64,000 nucleotides of DNA, from positions 186,001-250,000 of the forward strand of contig QJNS01000091.1 of assembly GCA_004154925.1 (NCBI GenBank). Reading direction: 5' to 3'. Numbering within the stretch: position 1 is the first letter of the stretch; each line of letters begins with the position of its first letter. The notes beneath the pieces are model-generated. The model was given only the letters and a program-made list of their open reading frames with translations, was not told the DNA's origin and made no database searches. Source of the DNA: Monosporascus cannonballus. Its lineage: Eukaryota; Ascomycota; Sordariomycetes; Xylariales. Made by a program: the position numbers and the translations under genes. Shown in pieces: positions 25,601-34,784 of this stretch.

Positions 25601-27531
25601 TTACGTTTAACGCGTCAAGTTGTTATATTTGTTGTTATTGCCGGCGTATTATTTTTTCGAGCTGTATTAATTATTTTTGGTTTTGTTGTAATTTTTTTCC
25701 TTATCGAATAAATAGTTTTTTATATTTGTAATTATATTTTATTATGCGTTATTTTTGTTATTATTTTAAAAAGGTTTTGTAAATTAACGTATTTTTTCCT
25801 TAATAACTTTTTTTCGTAAGAGTTTATAATAAATATTAATTGAAAATAAAGGTTCGTAATAGCTTTTTAATAGTATTCTTTTATTATGTGCTAAATCAAT
25901 TTTTTTTCTATTTAGTAATTATACTACTGGAAATAATAAAAGAGGTTTTTTATGAGTATTATTTTTTATCGAGCTAGCTTTTTGTTTCGGCTAGTTATTA
26001 AATATTTTCTGGGGTTATAAATCGAAAATATCGATATTATTATTTATTATTTTTATTAGTTCCGATACGGTTTGAAAATTCGAATTTTTTATAATATATA
26101 TAGTTAATTTATCCGTAGATGTATTATTTCTATTTTTCGTAATCGGAATATTTTCGTCGTCGATAGTATATGGCATGCATTTTGCCGTATCGATCAGGGG
26201 TTCCGGGACAGATTTTCTTTTCCAATTCTAGTATTTGCGTAATTATTCTTATAATGCTTTTGATTGTGCTCGCAATGCCTGTTAAGCCAGTTTTTTAACT
26301 TTTCGTATTTTCTGTTAGATTTTTCGCCATAGGGGACCTGATATGTACTTAGGCTAAATTATATTAATAAATTTGCTTCCGTTTTTTTGGTTTTTTTGGA
26401 TTGTCCTTTAGGTATAAATTTTCAGTTGTTTTAACGAGATTTTTTTAAATGCCTTTTATTATGCTATCTTATGCCCTATTTTGTTATAATTATAATATTT
26501 AATCTGGTTTTAATTTTTCTTATAAGTGGTTTTTAGTTTTATAAGTTCTAGTTCTGTGTCGTAAAAAGTATTGCTGCGTCGAGGAATACTAGTATTGGCT
26601 ATATATCGGGATTTGTTATTATTTTTTCCTTTGGTGCTTTTAATACGTTATACGTATTGTCGATCGTTAATTTTAACCGTTATAGCGATATAATCTGGCA
26701 AATAATTAGGCCGATTAAGCTTAAAAAACATTTTTTGTATTTTTTTAGGCTATTGAAAAATTTGGCCATTAATGCTTTTTGTCCTTAGTTTAGCTTAGCG
26801 GCTAGCTGAAATAACGTATTGCCATAACTGGATATTAATCCTCTTTGTTGTAACTATTAGATCTGTATTTCGGCTTTTGTTTTTTCGTTTATTATTCCGA
26901 AAGCGTTCGTTAATATTTGCTCGAATTGTTCGTAATTATTGTAAATTCGTACCATTTTTAGGTTTCGTTTTCGATTGATAAAGTGATATGCTTTTTTATA
27001 ACGAGCTTAAACCAAGTGGCCGTATTTCCAGTAAATCGTTCGATTACGAATTCGATTCGTATAGTAGGCGTAATAAGTCGAATGAGAAAATACTCGAAGT
27101 ATATTCGATTAAGTTAAGAACAGTTATAGTTTGGTCAAGATTTCGTTGAAATGTTTTAGCTTAGGAGGTTTAAGAACTTTTCTTAATTTCTTAATAAAAT
27201 TTAGCTGAATAACCTGGTTTGTTTGAAAGGGTTTTCCAGTTTCGGAAATTTTCTTTTTTTCTTTAAGTTTCTTATGGATGGCTTAAAAAGACGTTGTAAA
27301 ATTATTATTATCTTTTTCTAGCTGAATAATGCGTTCGTTTATAGCATCCAAACGTCGAAGAATCTTTTCGCGAGAAAGGCGAGGTTTTTTCTTTTCCTTT
27401 TTAGATTTTATTTCAGTGTCCGAGTAATTAAGGACCTAGTAAATGGGTTATTCGGGTTGTTTGCTAGTAGATATAGCGTTAATCGATATTGCTCAGAGTT
27501 TAACAGTATTACTGAACAAAAACTTGCAACG
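22640..27531 (-). pseudogene. gag-pol-chromodomain of element B (RIP-degraded)
   Basis: On minus, the chromodomain core lies at about 22660-22730: Tyr-Leu-Ile-Lys-(Trp)-Lys-Lys-His-Ser-Asp-Ser-Glu-Asn-Ile-(Trp)-Glu-Pro-Ala, with both Trp codons now TAA/TAG. Integrase and RNase H follow to the right. The reverse-transcriptase box near 24299-24307 has become Phe-Asn-Asp-Ile. A gag zinc-knuckle remnant near 26470-26510 keeps Lys-Ile-Gly-His with two Cys changed to Tyr. The region is heavily mutated and has no intact frame. Confidence 0.75.
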
Positions 27532-27851
27532 TATAACGGCTAAGGGGTTTAACCAATTATTAAACCTTAGTCGTACGAGTTTATATTAACAAAAATATCG
27601 TGGGAATCTGAGTAATAAATATAATAATCGTATTACGTTTCGTAATTCCAAGAGTGGCTTAGGTAACGATATTATATTGTAAGCTAAAGCTATTTGAACT
27701 ATGGAAATAATAAACGTATATATCCTTTTATAGATCTCGTTGGATCCTTTGGATTATTCCGGATCCATATTACGTGATTCCGACCCATTTGGGTCCTGTT
27801 TCGGTTATCGAGTGATCGTTTCTAAGACCCTCCCCTGGTTGGGTCATAACA
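27532..27851 (-). repeat. 5' LTR of B
   Basis: 320 bp with a single 52-bp unit. The outer right half is undamaged (it still shows CCTGG at 27834-27838 where A2 entered the other LTR) and the inner left half is RIP-mutated. Confidence 0.92.
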
Positions 27852-27856
27852 CTAAG

Positions 27857-28200
27857 GCCCTTTTTACTACCAATTTCTTTTTTTAATCGACAAGCCTTGG
27901 CGACATAACGATTAATTATGGATATAGGAATTCTATTTCCATTATAGAAACGCTCTTTACGTACGTATTCCTTATAACGCGATATCTTTTTTATTATTTA
28001 ATAATTAAAGTATCGAAAAAAAATAAAAAAGCAAAACATAACGATAAAAATTTTAAGCTTAATTAAGTTAACTAAGATAATTCGCTAAATAGTTTTGCGG
28101 GAACGAGATTTAGAAATATGAAAAGTTATAATGGAAAAAAAGTAAAATATTTATTAAAAAAAGAAATCTTAAAAGTAGGATTTTAGAAAAAAGAAAATCG
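27857..28200 (-). pseudogene. Antisense ORF of element D, N-terminal part with cysteine cluster
   Basis: Minus-strand frame starting beside the 3' LTR of D. The four downstream cluster positions (all Tyr, TAY) fall at 28001-28003, 27974-27976, 27965-27967 and 27944-27946, with the same x8, x2 and x6 spacing as in B and C. The first position is still Cys (28031-28033) and the second is Ile. Arg precedes the fourth position and Asn-Gly follows the sixth, and a Pro follows shortly after, as in C. The frame is broken at 27857 by insertion of B and continues at 16027 downward. Confidence 0.6.
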
Positions 28201-28641
28201 TATTACGATTTAACAGATTATAGCTTCCAAAAACGGTCTTTAATAAAAACAAGCTAAAAAATAGCAACGGGTTAAATTACGTAATGGATTACTAACTTAT
28301 TAATAGTAAGTTAATAAGCCGGATTACTATTTTATTGATAATAAGTTAATAAGCGGATTACTATCTTACTGGTAATAAGCTAGTAAGCCGAATTACTAAC
28401 TTACTAGTGATAAGCTAGTAAGCCGATATAAGATATATATGTTTATTATTTTCATAATTTAAATTACTTTAATTTGCAATATTTATTAATATTAATCGTT
28501 TGTAATACAACTTAGACACTTTTAGTATTAACATACGTAATACGTTATCGTATTTATTGCTTAAAATCTCACGATATTTCTACCAATATAAACCCGTACG
28601 ACTAAAGGTTTAATAGTTGATTAAATCACCTAGCCGTTATA
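28201..28641 (+). repeat. 3' LTR of Gypsy element D
   Basis: 441 bp, 61 bp longer than the 5' LTR because of additional repeat units. The inner left part is RIP-mutated and the outer right part is better preserved. Confidence 0.9.
28287..28425. repeat. 34-35 bp tandem repeat in the 3' LTR of D, four copies
   Basis: Four units beginning GATTACTA/AATTACTA and ending AAGCCG or AAGCG. The 5' LTR shows two units at the same place (4437-4515). Confidence 0.85.
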
Positions 28642-28646
28642 TTAGA

Positions 28647-31473
28647 GCAAATATTAGCAGCGGTAATAGTTTAAATGACCCAAACGGTTCGAATATAACG
28701 GTTATAAAAAAATAATCAGTTTTTTACGAATAAGTTTGTTCTTCCCGATTTCGTACATTTTTTACGTTAATATCTTTTTGGAACTATTTTTTCTATTTAG
28801 TCAGTGACTAAATTATTTCGCTTAAGTTTTCGTTTTCCTTTTATATATATAAAAGGTAATTATTAGTTTAATTAGATATTTTTATTTGTCGAAATAATTT
28901 CTGTAATTCACTTTTTATCACGTACAAAAGGCTATGTTTTAAGTTTTTAACTTTATTTAAAAAGATAATATATCCGTTAAATTATATATTTCAAATAATA
29001 ATAACTTTATTAATTAACGGATTTTAAATTTCGTAAATATTTCTAAATCGGTAAACGATAAAATAATTTATTTATATTTTAAGATTTAATTTTTAAAACT
29101 TTTATTTTTGATAGTAATACTTATTATAACGTAAGTTATATAATTATATATTTACAAATAAGTTTATTAAAGCTTCCGATTAAGTATTATTACGTTGTTT
29201 TTATAGGTTAAGTAAATATAATAAATCTCGTATAGGCTTGACTAAAAAATATATATTCAAAAGTACGATTATATAAGTATATTATCGTTTTAAAAATATA
29301 GAAGATTAAAAACGAAAATAATTTTACGTTACTTTATATTATAATTGTTTTTTCTTAATTATACTTCGAAATGTTTTATATTCTCGTTATAAGCCTAGAT
29401 ATATAATATTAAAATTTTCAATCCAATATTAAATAAAAATAATTATAATATATTTTTAAATTAATAATTTTTTAAGAGTTCGTTATAGTATTTAAATATT
29501 TATAAGAATATCTTATCCTGATTATTTAAAACGTTTAGAAAATATCGAAACGTTACAATTAATATATTTTGCTTTCAGTTTTTAAAATAAATATTCTATA
29601 TGAAATTTAAATATTAATTGATTACAAATATAACGTATTTATATCCTTTAGGGTTTTTTTCGAAATCTGTAAAATCGATAGTAATTTTTCATCTTAATCG
29701 GGAAGTTTTTTTCTTAGGCGTACGACGTATTTGCCTTTTAGCTTTCGCCTAGCTACATATTTGATATTCGATTATTATAAAACCCTTTAGATAAACTCCT
29801 TTTATATAGGATTATAATTATGTAATTATTTCGGGTTTTAAATATCTTAATTTTGAGTGCTATATAATGCCGTTATTGATTTATAATAATTTTATTATTT
29901 ACGAATTAAAATTTCGTTTATAAATCGCTAAAACTATATAAATAATTATTATATTAATATTTCCGATAACAAATTAATTAAAGCTGTTTATTAACGTAAT
30001 ACTTACTTAATTATATTTATTTCGAATAAAATCATTAGTGTTTTAGTTATTTTATTAATAAACTTTTTTCAAAAGTGCTAAAAAGATATTAGATTATATG
30101 TAAAGCTTTTATAATAGGTTATATTGTATAGACGTAATGTTTTCGTATCGCTAAGGCTTTAAAATAATACATCAACCTTTCTATACCTTTTAATCGGAAC
30201 GAAGTTTTTATCTGCATATATTACGTTATTTTATACGGTTGGTTTAAAGTGTAGAAATCTATTAATAAAATTAAAAATATATATCGTTAACCTTAAGTCC
30301 AAAATAAATATATTTTTAAAGGTAAAACTAAACGTTTATAATATTACGTTAATTAGTAATTAAGAAATACGCCAGAATTCGTTTTATTTCTTTTAGAAAT
30401 TAATTTATTTATATAATTATTTTTTATAGTTTTCGATAAACAATTAATGTTTTTAAAGATTAATCGGCGGTAATTTAATCTTAGACGTATATTTTTATTT
30501 TATTATTAAAGTATAAATTCGTTAAAGCTTTATTAAGAAGTATATAATAATATTAGAATAATAAAATATAATAAACGTTTAAATAAGCTTTGTAACGAAT
30601 ATTTTACATATCTAATTTTTATTACTTTCGTTTGTTAACGTTTCGATTTATATAAGAACCTTTACGATTACTTTATTTCGCATTACGTCTCAAAGTTCTT
30701 TTTTATAATTAAAAATTAATAAGCTTAGCGTTTTTCTATTTAGGATTATCCTAATTAACAGTATTTATAGAAGCTTTTTAAAACGTCGGAAACGTTATCT
30801 TAATATTTCGTAATGTAAATATAGGATAGGCCATAACTTAATAATCTAAAAAGTTAACTGCCGCTTTTTAGAAGCTAATTGTATCGTTATCGATTTCAGC
30901 CTTTTTTAATATTTAGAAAATAATGGTCTATATTCTAATTATAAGGGCTAATATTATACATAAATTATTTATTTCGTTAGATCGTTAATGTTTTTGTAGA
31001 AAATATCGTATTTTCTATTTTTAAAGATATATGTCACAAAATCCTAATCATAGACTTGTTTGTTTTCGGTCGTTATCTCAAGAGTATTTATTAGGTATTT
31101 CGTAGGATTAATTTTTTCGGTAATTTTTCCGGACGATAAAAACGATAATAAGGTGTTAGATCCCGTTATATAACGAATTCGTCTTTTGGAATAAAAAATT
31201 ATAACGGATTTCATTAGTTTAATAAATTATAAAAATAATTAATCGGGATCGATAACATCTTAAATATTAAGCGCATAGGCTTTAAATCGGAATTTGCTCT
31301 TAAAACGATTTTAATTCTTAAGTCCTTTATAAATAATTAAAAACGTCGATTATACGGTTGTTATTATTGTTATTAAAGTATATAGATAATTAATATTGAT
31401 ATATAGCTTATATTGTCTTAGCAATAGCTGATTGGTGAATATATATACGAATTAAGCGAATAAGACTTTTAAT
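28647..31473 (-). pseudogene. gag-integrase remnant of Copia element E
   Basis: Minus-strand remains to the right of the D insertion. At about 29640-29780 a string with the shape of an integrase core start can be read (basic segment, Ile-Asp-Phe-Thr-Asp-Phe, Gly-Tyr-Lys-Tyr-Val-Ile-Phe-Val-Ile). The remainder is too degraded to assign. Orientation agrees with the RNase H end at the left. Confidence 0.55.
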
Positions 31474-31638
31474 TGTTAGATATAAAGGATATTAGTTATG
31501 TTATTATATTTAGCTAAGTTGTAGGTGCTATCGCACGCGTACAACTCTAAGTAGCTTAGCCACGGAACATATATGAGCCGATCAGTATGGGATCTTTCCG
31601 TATATGGAGAGCGCTCCGCACCTCCCAGCTAGCTGACA
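31474..31638 (-). repeat. 5' LTR of Copia element E
   Basis: 165 bp, partner of 2199-2363. The outer right end is undamaged and the inner left part is RIP-mutated. The junction to host DNA is AAAAC then CTCTCAGG. Confidence 0.9.
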
Positions 31639-31959
31639 AAAACCTCTCAGGCATAAAGGGGGTATCCAACATATATAACAGTTTTCCCTTATAGTATAGC
31701 ACTTCATGCTTAGAACATAATGGTATATCTAATATTAAACAACTTGCAGTAAGCTTAGGAAAGGTTTGGGGCCTTTAAACGTAAAGCGCTAGGTCGTCGT
31801 TAAGACTAAATCCGTCCTATTTAGATAAGTACCTTGCTTGAGCACTTAGTTTCTTATCATTGGCCTACTTGCTCTTTGTCTATTGCGCAAGTCTCCTTAA
31901 AAAGTGTATCAAATACGCCGCAGTTGCTCGCTCTGTCCTAATTCCTTGATTCAAATGCC

Positions 31960-32571
31960 TCACTTCCACGTCATCCCGAGCCGCTGAAAGAATGAAAACA
32001 GGGAGCCTTTAGGCACATAGCCAGCATACCTCGCTTGCCACCAACTAGCAAAGGTACCTAAACACCTTGCATCAGCAGCACGTCGCCATCTGAGCATATC
32101 CAGATGCCAGAACTTACCTTCGATTGGCCCTAGCTCACCAAATCCAAGAGCTTGGATCACCCAGGGCGCCAGAATGACCAGAATCCCAAGTGCGATGATC
32201 GTGCAGTACACTGGGTGCTCATGCACAAACCCCACAGCTGCATTTGTCGCCTTTTCAAACGCGTCCTTCATAGCCTGGCCCATAGGAGCGCCTTCTTTAA
32301 GTGCATTCTCCAGACATCGCAGAACGGCCGCCGCAATATTTTCGGTCCAGCCGCATTCGCCCACTACATTTTGTAGGGTACGCTCGAGGTTGTGGCCAGC
32401 CTTTTCAGCGTTGTAGAGAGCGTTAACGATGTCCGTTGCAAAGTCTTCAGCATTTTGCCCGGCTTTCTCCGTGTAGTTGGTGTTGGCTTTCTCATTGACA
32501 ATGCAGTCAGGTTGATCAGTGCCACCTGTCAGGCATTCGACAACCGCTTTGATAAGGTCCATATTTCGCAT
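31960..32571 (-). CDS. IFI6/IFI27 (interferon-induced 6-16)-like small membrane protein
   Basis: Two exons, complement(31960..32057, 32118..32571), 183 aa. The 60-bp intron (32058-32117) starts GTAAGT on minus and ends TTTAG, with a TGCTGA branch-like site. It is in frame, so an unspliced reading looks open. The N-terminal 110 residues are hydrophilic and rich in Ala, Glu and Asn. One strong membrane segment covers about residues 121-143. It is followed by Gly-Phe-Gly-Glu-Leu-Gly-Pro-Ile-Glu-Gly and, after splicing, Thr-Phe-Ala-Ser-Trp-Trp-Gln-Ala and a Tyr-Ala-Gly-Tyr-Val-Pro-x-Gly-Ser segment. That ending is typical of fungal proteins of this family. The animal relatives are mitochondrial or ER proteins; the fungal role is not known. 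The gene sits 320 bp from a Copia LTR and 700 bp from a Fot1-type transposon but shows no stop codons. The ATG at 32571 was chosen because the frame upstream has no ATG; 32562 is an alternative. Confidence 0.75.
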   Translation of the reverse strand: MRNMDLIKAVVECLTGGTDQPDCIVNEKANTNYTEKAGQNAEDFATDIVNALYNAEKAGHNLERTLQNVVGECGWTENIAAAVLRCLENALKEGAPMGQAMKDAFEKATNAAVGFVHEHPVYCTIIALGILVILAPWVIQALGFGELGPIEGKFWHLDMLRWRRAADARCLGTFASWWQARYAGYVPKGSLFSFFQRLGMTWK

Positions 32572-33276
32572 CAACTCCGGATAAATAAGATGGCTAGAAG
32601 ATGTGAAATAGCTTCGCTTTAGGCGGATCACTCGTGAAGTGAGTTGAATATGACGGTGAGGGGCTAGGGCCAACGCCGCCGCAACTGTGGAGTACCGGAA
32701 TAATGTAGGACCGAGCGAAATGCTGAAGAGGACCTACCTGCTATGGTGTTATGGGTAACTTTAATGACACTGATAGGGTATGTGGGCGGGAAGACCCATT
32801 GGTACTAACCGTCTTTAGATTAGTGTATTACAATTCTTCGCAAGCGCCTCTGGTTGGCCCATGGAAAGGCTACACTTAATTTGGATAGCCTGACTACTAG
32901 CGCCGCCCACTGGCACCTGACAGTGTGTTAAGTATTTTACCTGATACCGTAGTAGGCAGTTTCTTAAAAGGGAGTGCCAAGTCTCTTTAAGACGGTTATG
33001 TTCGGGGGCACGTACCACCCCCGAAGATCCGATTATACGAGTTTTACCGAATATACCGCTTACCTGAGGCTCCATCACGCCTTTACTTCAACAATCCTAA
33101 GTCTACCAAAAGTCACGAACTATGCTTGTAAGTTTGGGATGCCCCATCGATTACTAACATGTCCCCTATCCTCAGGCACTCATCCCGCAGTCTCCGTACC
33201 TTGACCTTTATCAGTCATTCCGCTGGTATAACAGTTTATAATTAATGAAAAGCGATCTTAAACATGCTCATAATTA
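32572..33276. other. Spacer between the IFI6-like gene and the Fot1-type element
   Basis: Normal base composition, no convincing gene. It should contain the promoter of the IFI6-like gene. The ORFs at 32815-33078 (-) and 32974-33204 (+) overlap each other and resemble nothing I know. Confidence 0.5.
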
Positions 33277-33319
33277 AGTCAGACACCCAGGTCACGCGCC
33301 ACCCCCCTCACGCTCCACC
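33277..33319. repeat. Left terminal inverted repeat of the Fot1-type element
   Basis: 43 bp, exact reverse complement of 41934-41976. It has no RIP changes although the interior is mutated. Confidence 0.95.
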
Positions 33320-33469
33320 CCCAATTTGAGGCTATCGCCAAACCATCTATATACTTCAAAAATCAATAACTCAACAACCAATTAAGCAACCCATATCGGG
33401 TTTTAACGAAATCGCACTACTATACAATCAGGATCATCAGTATAATATTCGCTTTCTTCCTTTTTTTCG

Positions 33470-33708
33470 TCTTGGGCTTCGTTTTGCGGAATGATAACGG
33501 AAGGTCCTTACGCGTTACCCTTCAGCCCGGCCTTTACTTGCCTAACGTTTTTTAGCCGTACGAATTCTTGATTGGGGTTAGCTTCCACCTTCCTTAACTT
33601 CTTCGGACGTACTTTTTCAAGGGCTAAAGTTAATTGGCTGTTGTGATTTTCGAAAGCGGTTAATTCGTTATTAGATACGTTAAGTGCTTTGCGTATTTTG
33701 CGGAATAG
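33470..33708 (-). pseudogene. Fot1/pogo transposase, C-terminal part
   Basis: Minus-strand continuation of the transposase after element C is skipped (40474 joins 33708). It codes a basic, probably coiled C-terminal tail: Leu-Glu-Lys-Val-Arg-Pro-Lys-Lys, then Asn-Pro-Asn-x-Glu-Phe-Val. The frame stays open for more than 60 codons before an in-frame TAA. Confidence 0.7.
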
Positions 33709-34081
33709 TGTGACGGCTAATCGGTTTAACCAACTATTAAACCTTAAGTCGACGGGTTTATGTTAGCAGGAGTATCGTGAGAATCTGAACAATAAATACA
33801 ATAACGTATTACGTCTCGTAATGCTAAAGGTGCCTTAGGTAACGAATTATTATTACAAACTGAAATTATTTAAATTATAGAATTAATAAACGTATATATT
33901 TTTTTCCTTTTTAGCTTAATTATTCGTAATTACGCCGTTAGTAATAATTACGATTATTTGGGATCACCTTTAATTATTAATAATCACTGGCTTGGCAATA
34001 ATTACCGTTACGTAACCCGGAGGTGGTCCGTATGCTTCTGCCTAACCGTTTTTTAAGACCGAAACTTATCGGGTTATAATA
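33709..34081 (-). repeat. 3' LTR of C
   Basis: 373 bp. The outer left part is undamaged, and the inner right part is converted to A+T relative to 40270-40468. Confidence 0.93.
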
Positions 34082-34784
34082 CGATTTCCCCTTTCCCTAA
34101 ATCTTGCCCTTAAAATTTCTTTTTTTTTTTCGTTTAATAAGTATCCTTTTTTTTTGCTTTTAATTATATCATTTCGCATTTCCAAAATTCGTCGTATATC
34201 CCGTTTTTTTACCGTTTGTTATGCTGACTTCGTAAAAGCCTTTAACGAATTTGGTTACGAAATTATACTTTATTTTTATTATTTTTCGAAAAATATAAAG
34301 TATAAAATAATAAAAAACGTTTTAAGGTATAAGAAATATATTAATCGGGATCGATCTTATAATGGTACCGGTATACCCATTTTTTTTGCAAAACATTCGT
34401 CGTAAGCATTAACGCTTAAAACGTAAAAAAACGCTTACCGAAAAACGATTATTAAAGCTTTAACGGCTTTATTTCGAAACCTAACGCAAATATTAGGAAA
34501 AAATAAATAAAATTTTTTTTCGTCTTATTTGTTTACGTAAACAAAAAGTATTAACTTATTCGAAAAACGTTATAATAATATAACGTAAGTTTTAATCGTT
34601 AAATAAGCTAAAAGAACAAAAGCATTAGGAATAAGAACAATTGGAGGCCGCCGTTATAGCTATTACGTTAGCGCAGGCTGCAATCGATTAGCCCGATATC
34701 CAGACTATTAACTGGTCGACCGTTAATTGGAATACGCCCGTCGTTACTGGTAAAAATTCTTTAATAGGCGTTGGGCGCCAATAA
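34082..34784 (+). pseudogene. Antisense ORF of element C with a Zn2Cys6-type cysteine cluster (best preserved copy)
   Basis: Plus-strand frame opposite to pol, from the 3' LTR to inside the chromodomain. Six Tyr codons at 34271, 34280, 34301, 34328, 34337 and 34358 have the spacing C-x2-C-x6-C-x8-C-x2-C-x6-C, identical to B. Arg precedes the fourth, and Asn-Gly-Thr-Gly-Ile-Pro follows the sixth. After a one-base frame change near 34379-34388 (a T run) a basic/acidic, Leu-, Gln- and Lys-rich segment continues, broken only by TAA/TAG at likely Gln codons. Then comes a nearly intact tail with Ile-Asn-Trp-Ser-Thr-Val-Asn-Trp at 34707-34730 and the stop at 34782-34784. Conservation between three families argues for a real protein. 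A DNA-binding or regulatory role is suggested only by the spacing. The start codon cannot be placed because the first codons overlap the polypurine tract. Confidence 0.65.

Larger units (their letters stand above)
16033..27851 (-). mobile_element. LTR retrotransposon B, chromodomain Ty3/Gypsy, inserted in D
   Basis: LTRs lie at 16033-16443 plus 21970-21982 (split by A2) and at 27532-27851. The target duplication CTAAG is perfect (16028-16032 and 27852-27856). Without A2 it is about 6.3 kb. Coding is on minus, so the right LTR is the 5' LTR. Internal sequence is clearly related to element C (chromodomain, reverse transcriptase and the antisense ORF can be matched), but the LTRs share only part of their length with those of C. 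Confidence 0.93.
4351..28641 (+). mobile_element. LTR retrotransposon D, chromodomain Ty3/Gypsy, inserted in E
   Basis: 5' LTR 4351-4730 and 3' LTR 28201-28641 match each other over their whole length apart from a tandem-repeat difference. The flanks TTAGG (4346-4350) and TTAGA (28642-28646) are the target duplication with one RIP-type G-to-A change. Removing A1 and B leaves about 6.9 kb. Coding is on plus: reverse transcriptase with an intact Tyr-Leu-Asp-Asp box at 7959-7970, interrupted by A1, then integrase and a chromodomain ending near 15790. An antisense ORF lies between the chromodomain and the 3' LTR and is split by the insertion of B. Confidence 0.92.
2199..31638 (-). mobile_element. 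LTR retrotransposon E, Ty1/Copia type, outermost element of the nest
   Basis: The element is bounded by two 165-bp LTRs (2199-2363 and 31474-31638) that begin TGT and end ACA, flanked by a perfect 5-bp target duplication AAAAC (2194-2198 and 31639-31643). Without the inserted element D and its duplication it measures about 5.14 kb, the usual size of a Copia element. The coding strand is minus: the remains of a Copia RNase H C-terminus lie next to the left LTR and integrase-like remains lie at the right. The left LTR is therefore the 3' LTR. All frames are broken by RIP-type stop codons. It is the oldest insertion here, since everything from 4351 to 28641 lies inside it. Confidence 0.9.

Noticed and set aside
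28647..31473. Assigning the right part of E to a Gypsy integrase
   Set aside because: A few residues fit either superfamily, but the LTR size, element length and RNase H end at the left fit Copia, so a separate Gypsy element is not needed.
32572..32673. Upstream extension of the IFI6-like protein to 32673
   Set aside because: The codon there is TTG, and the added 34 residues have no family resemblance; the first ATG in frame is 32571.
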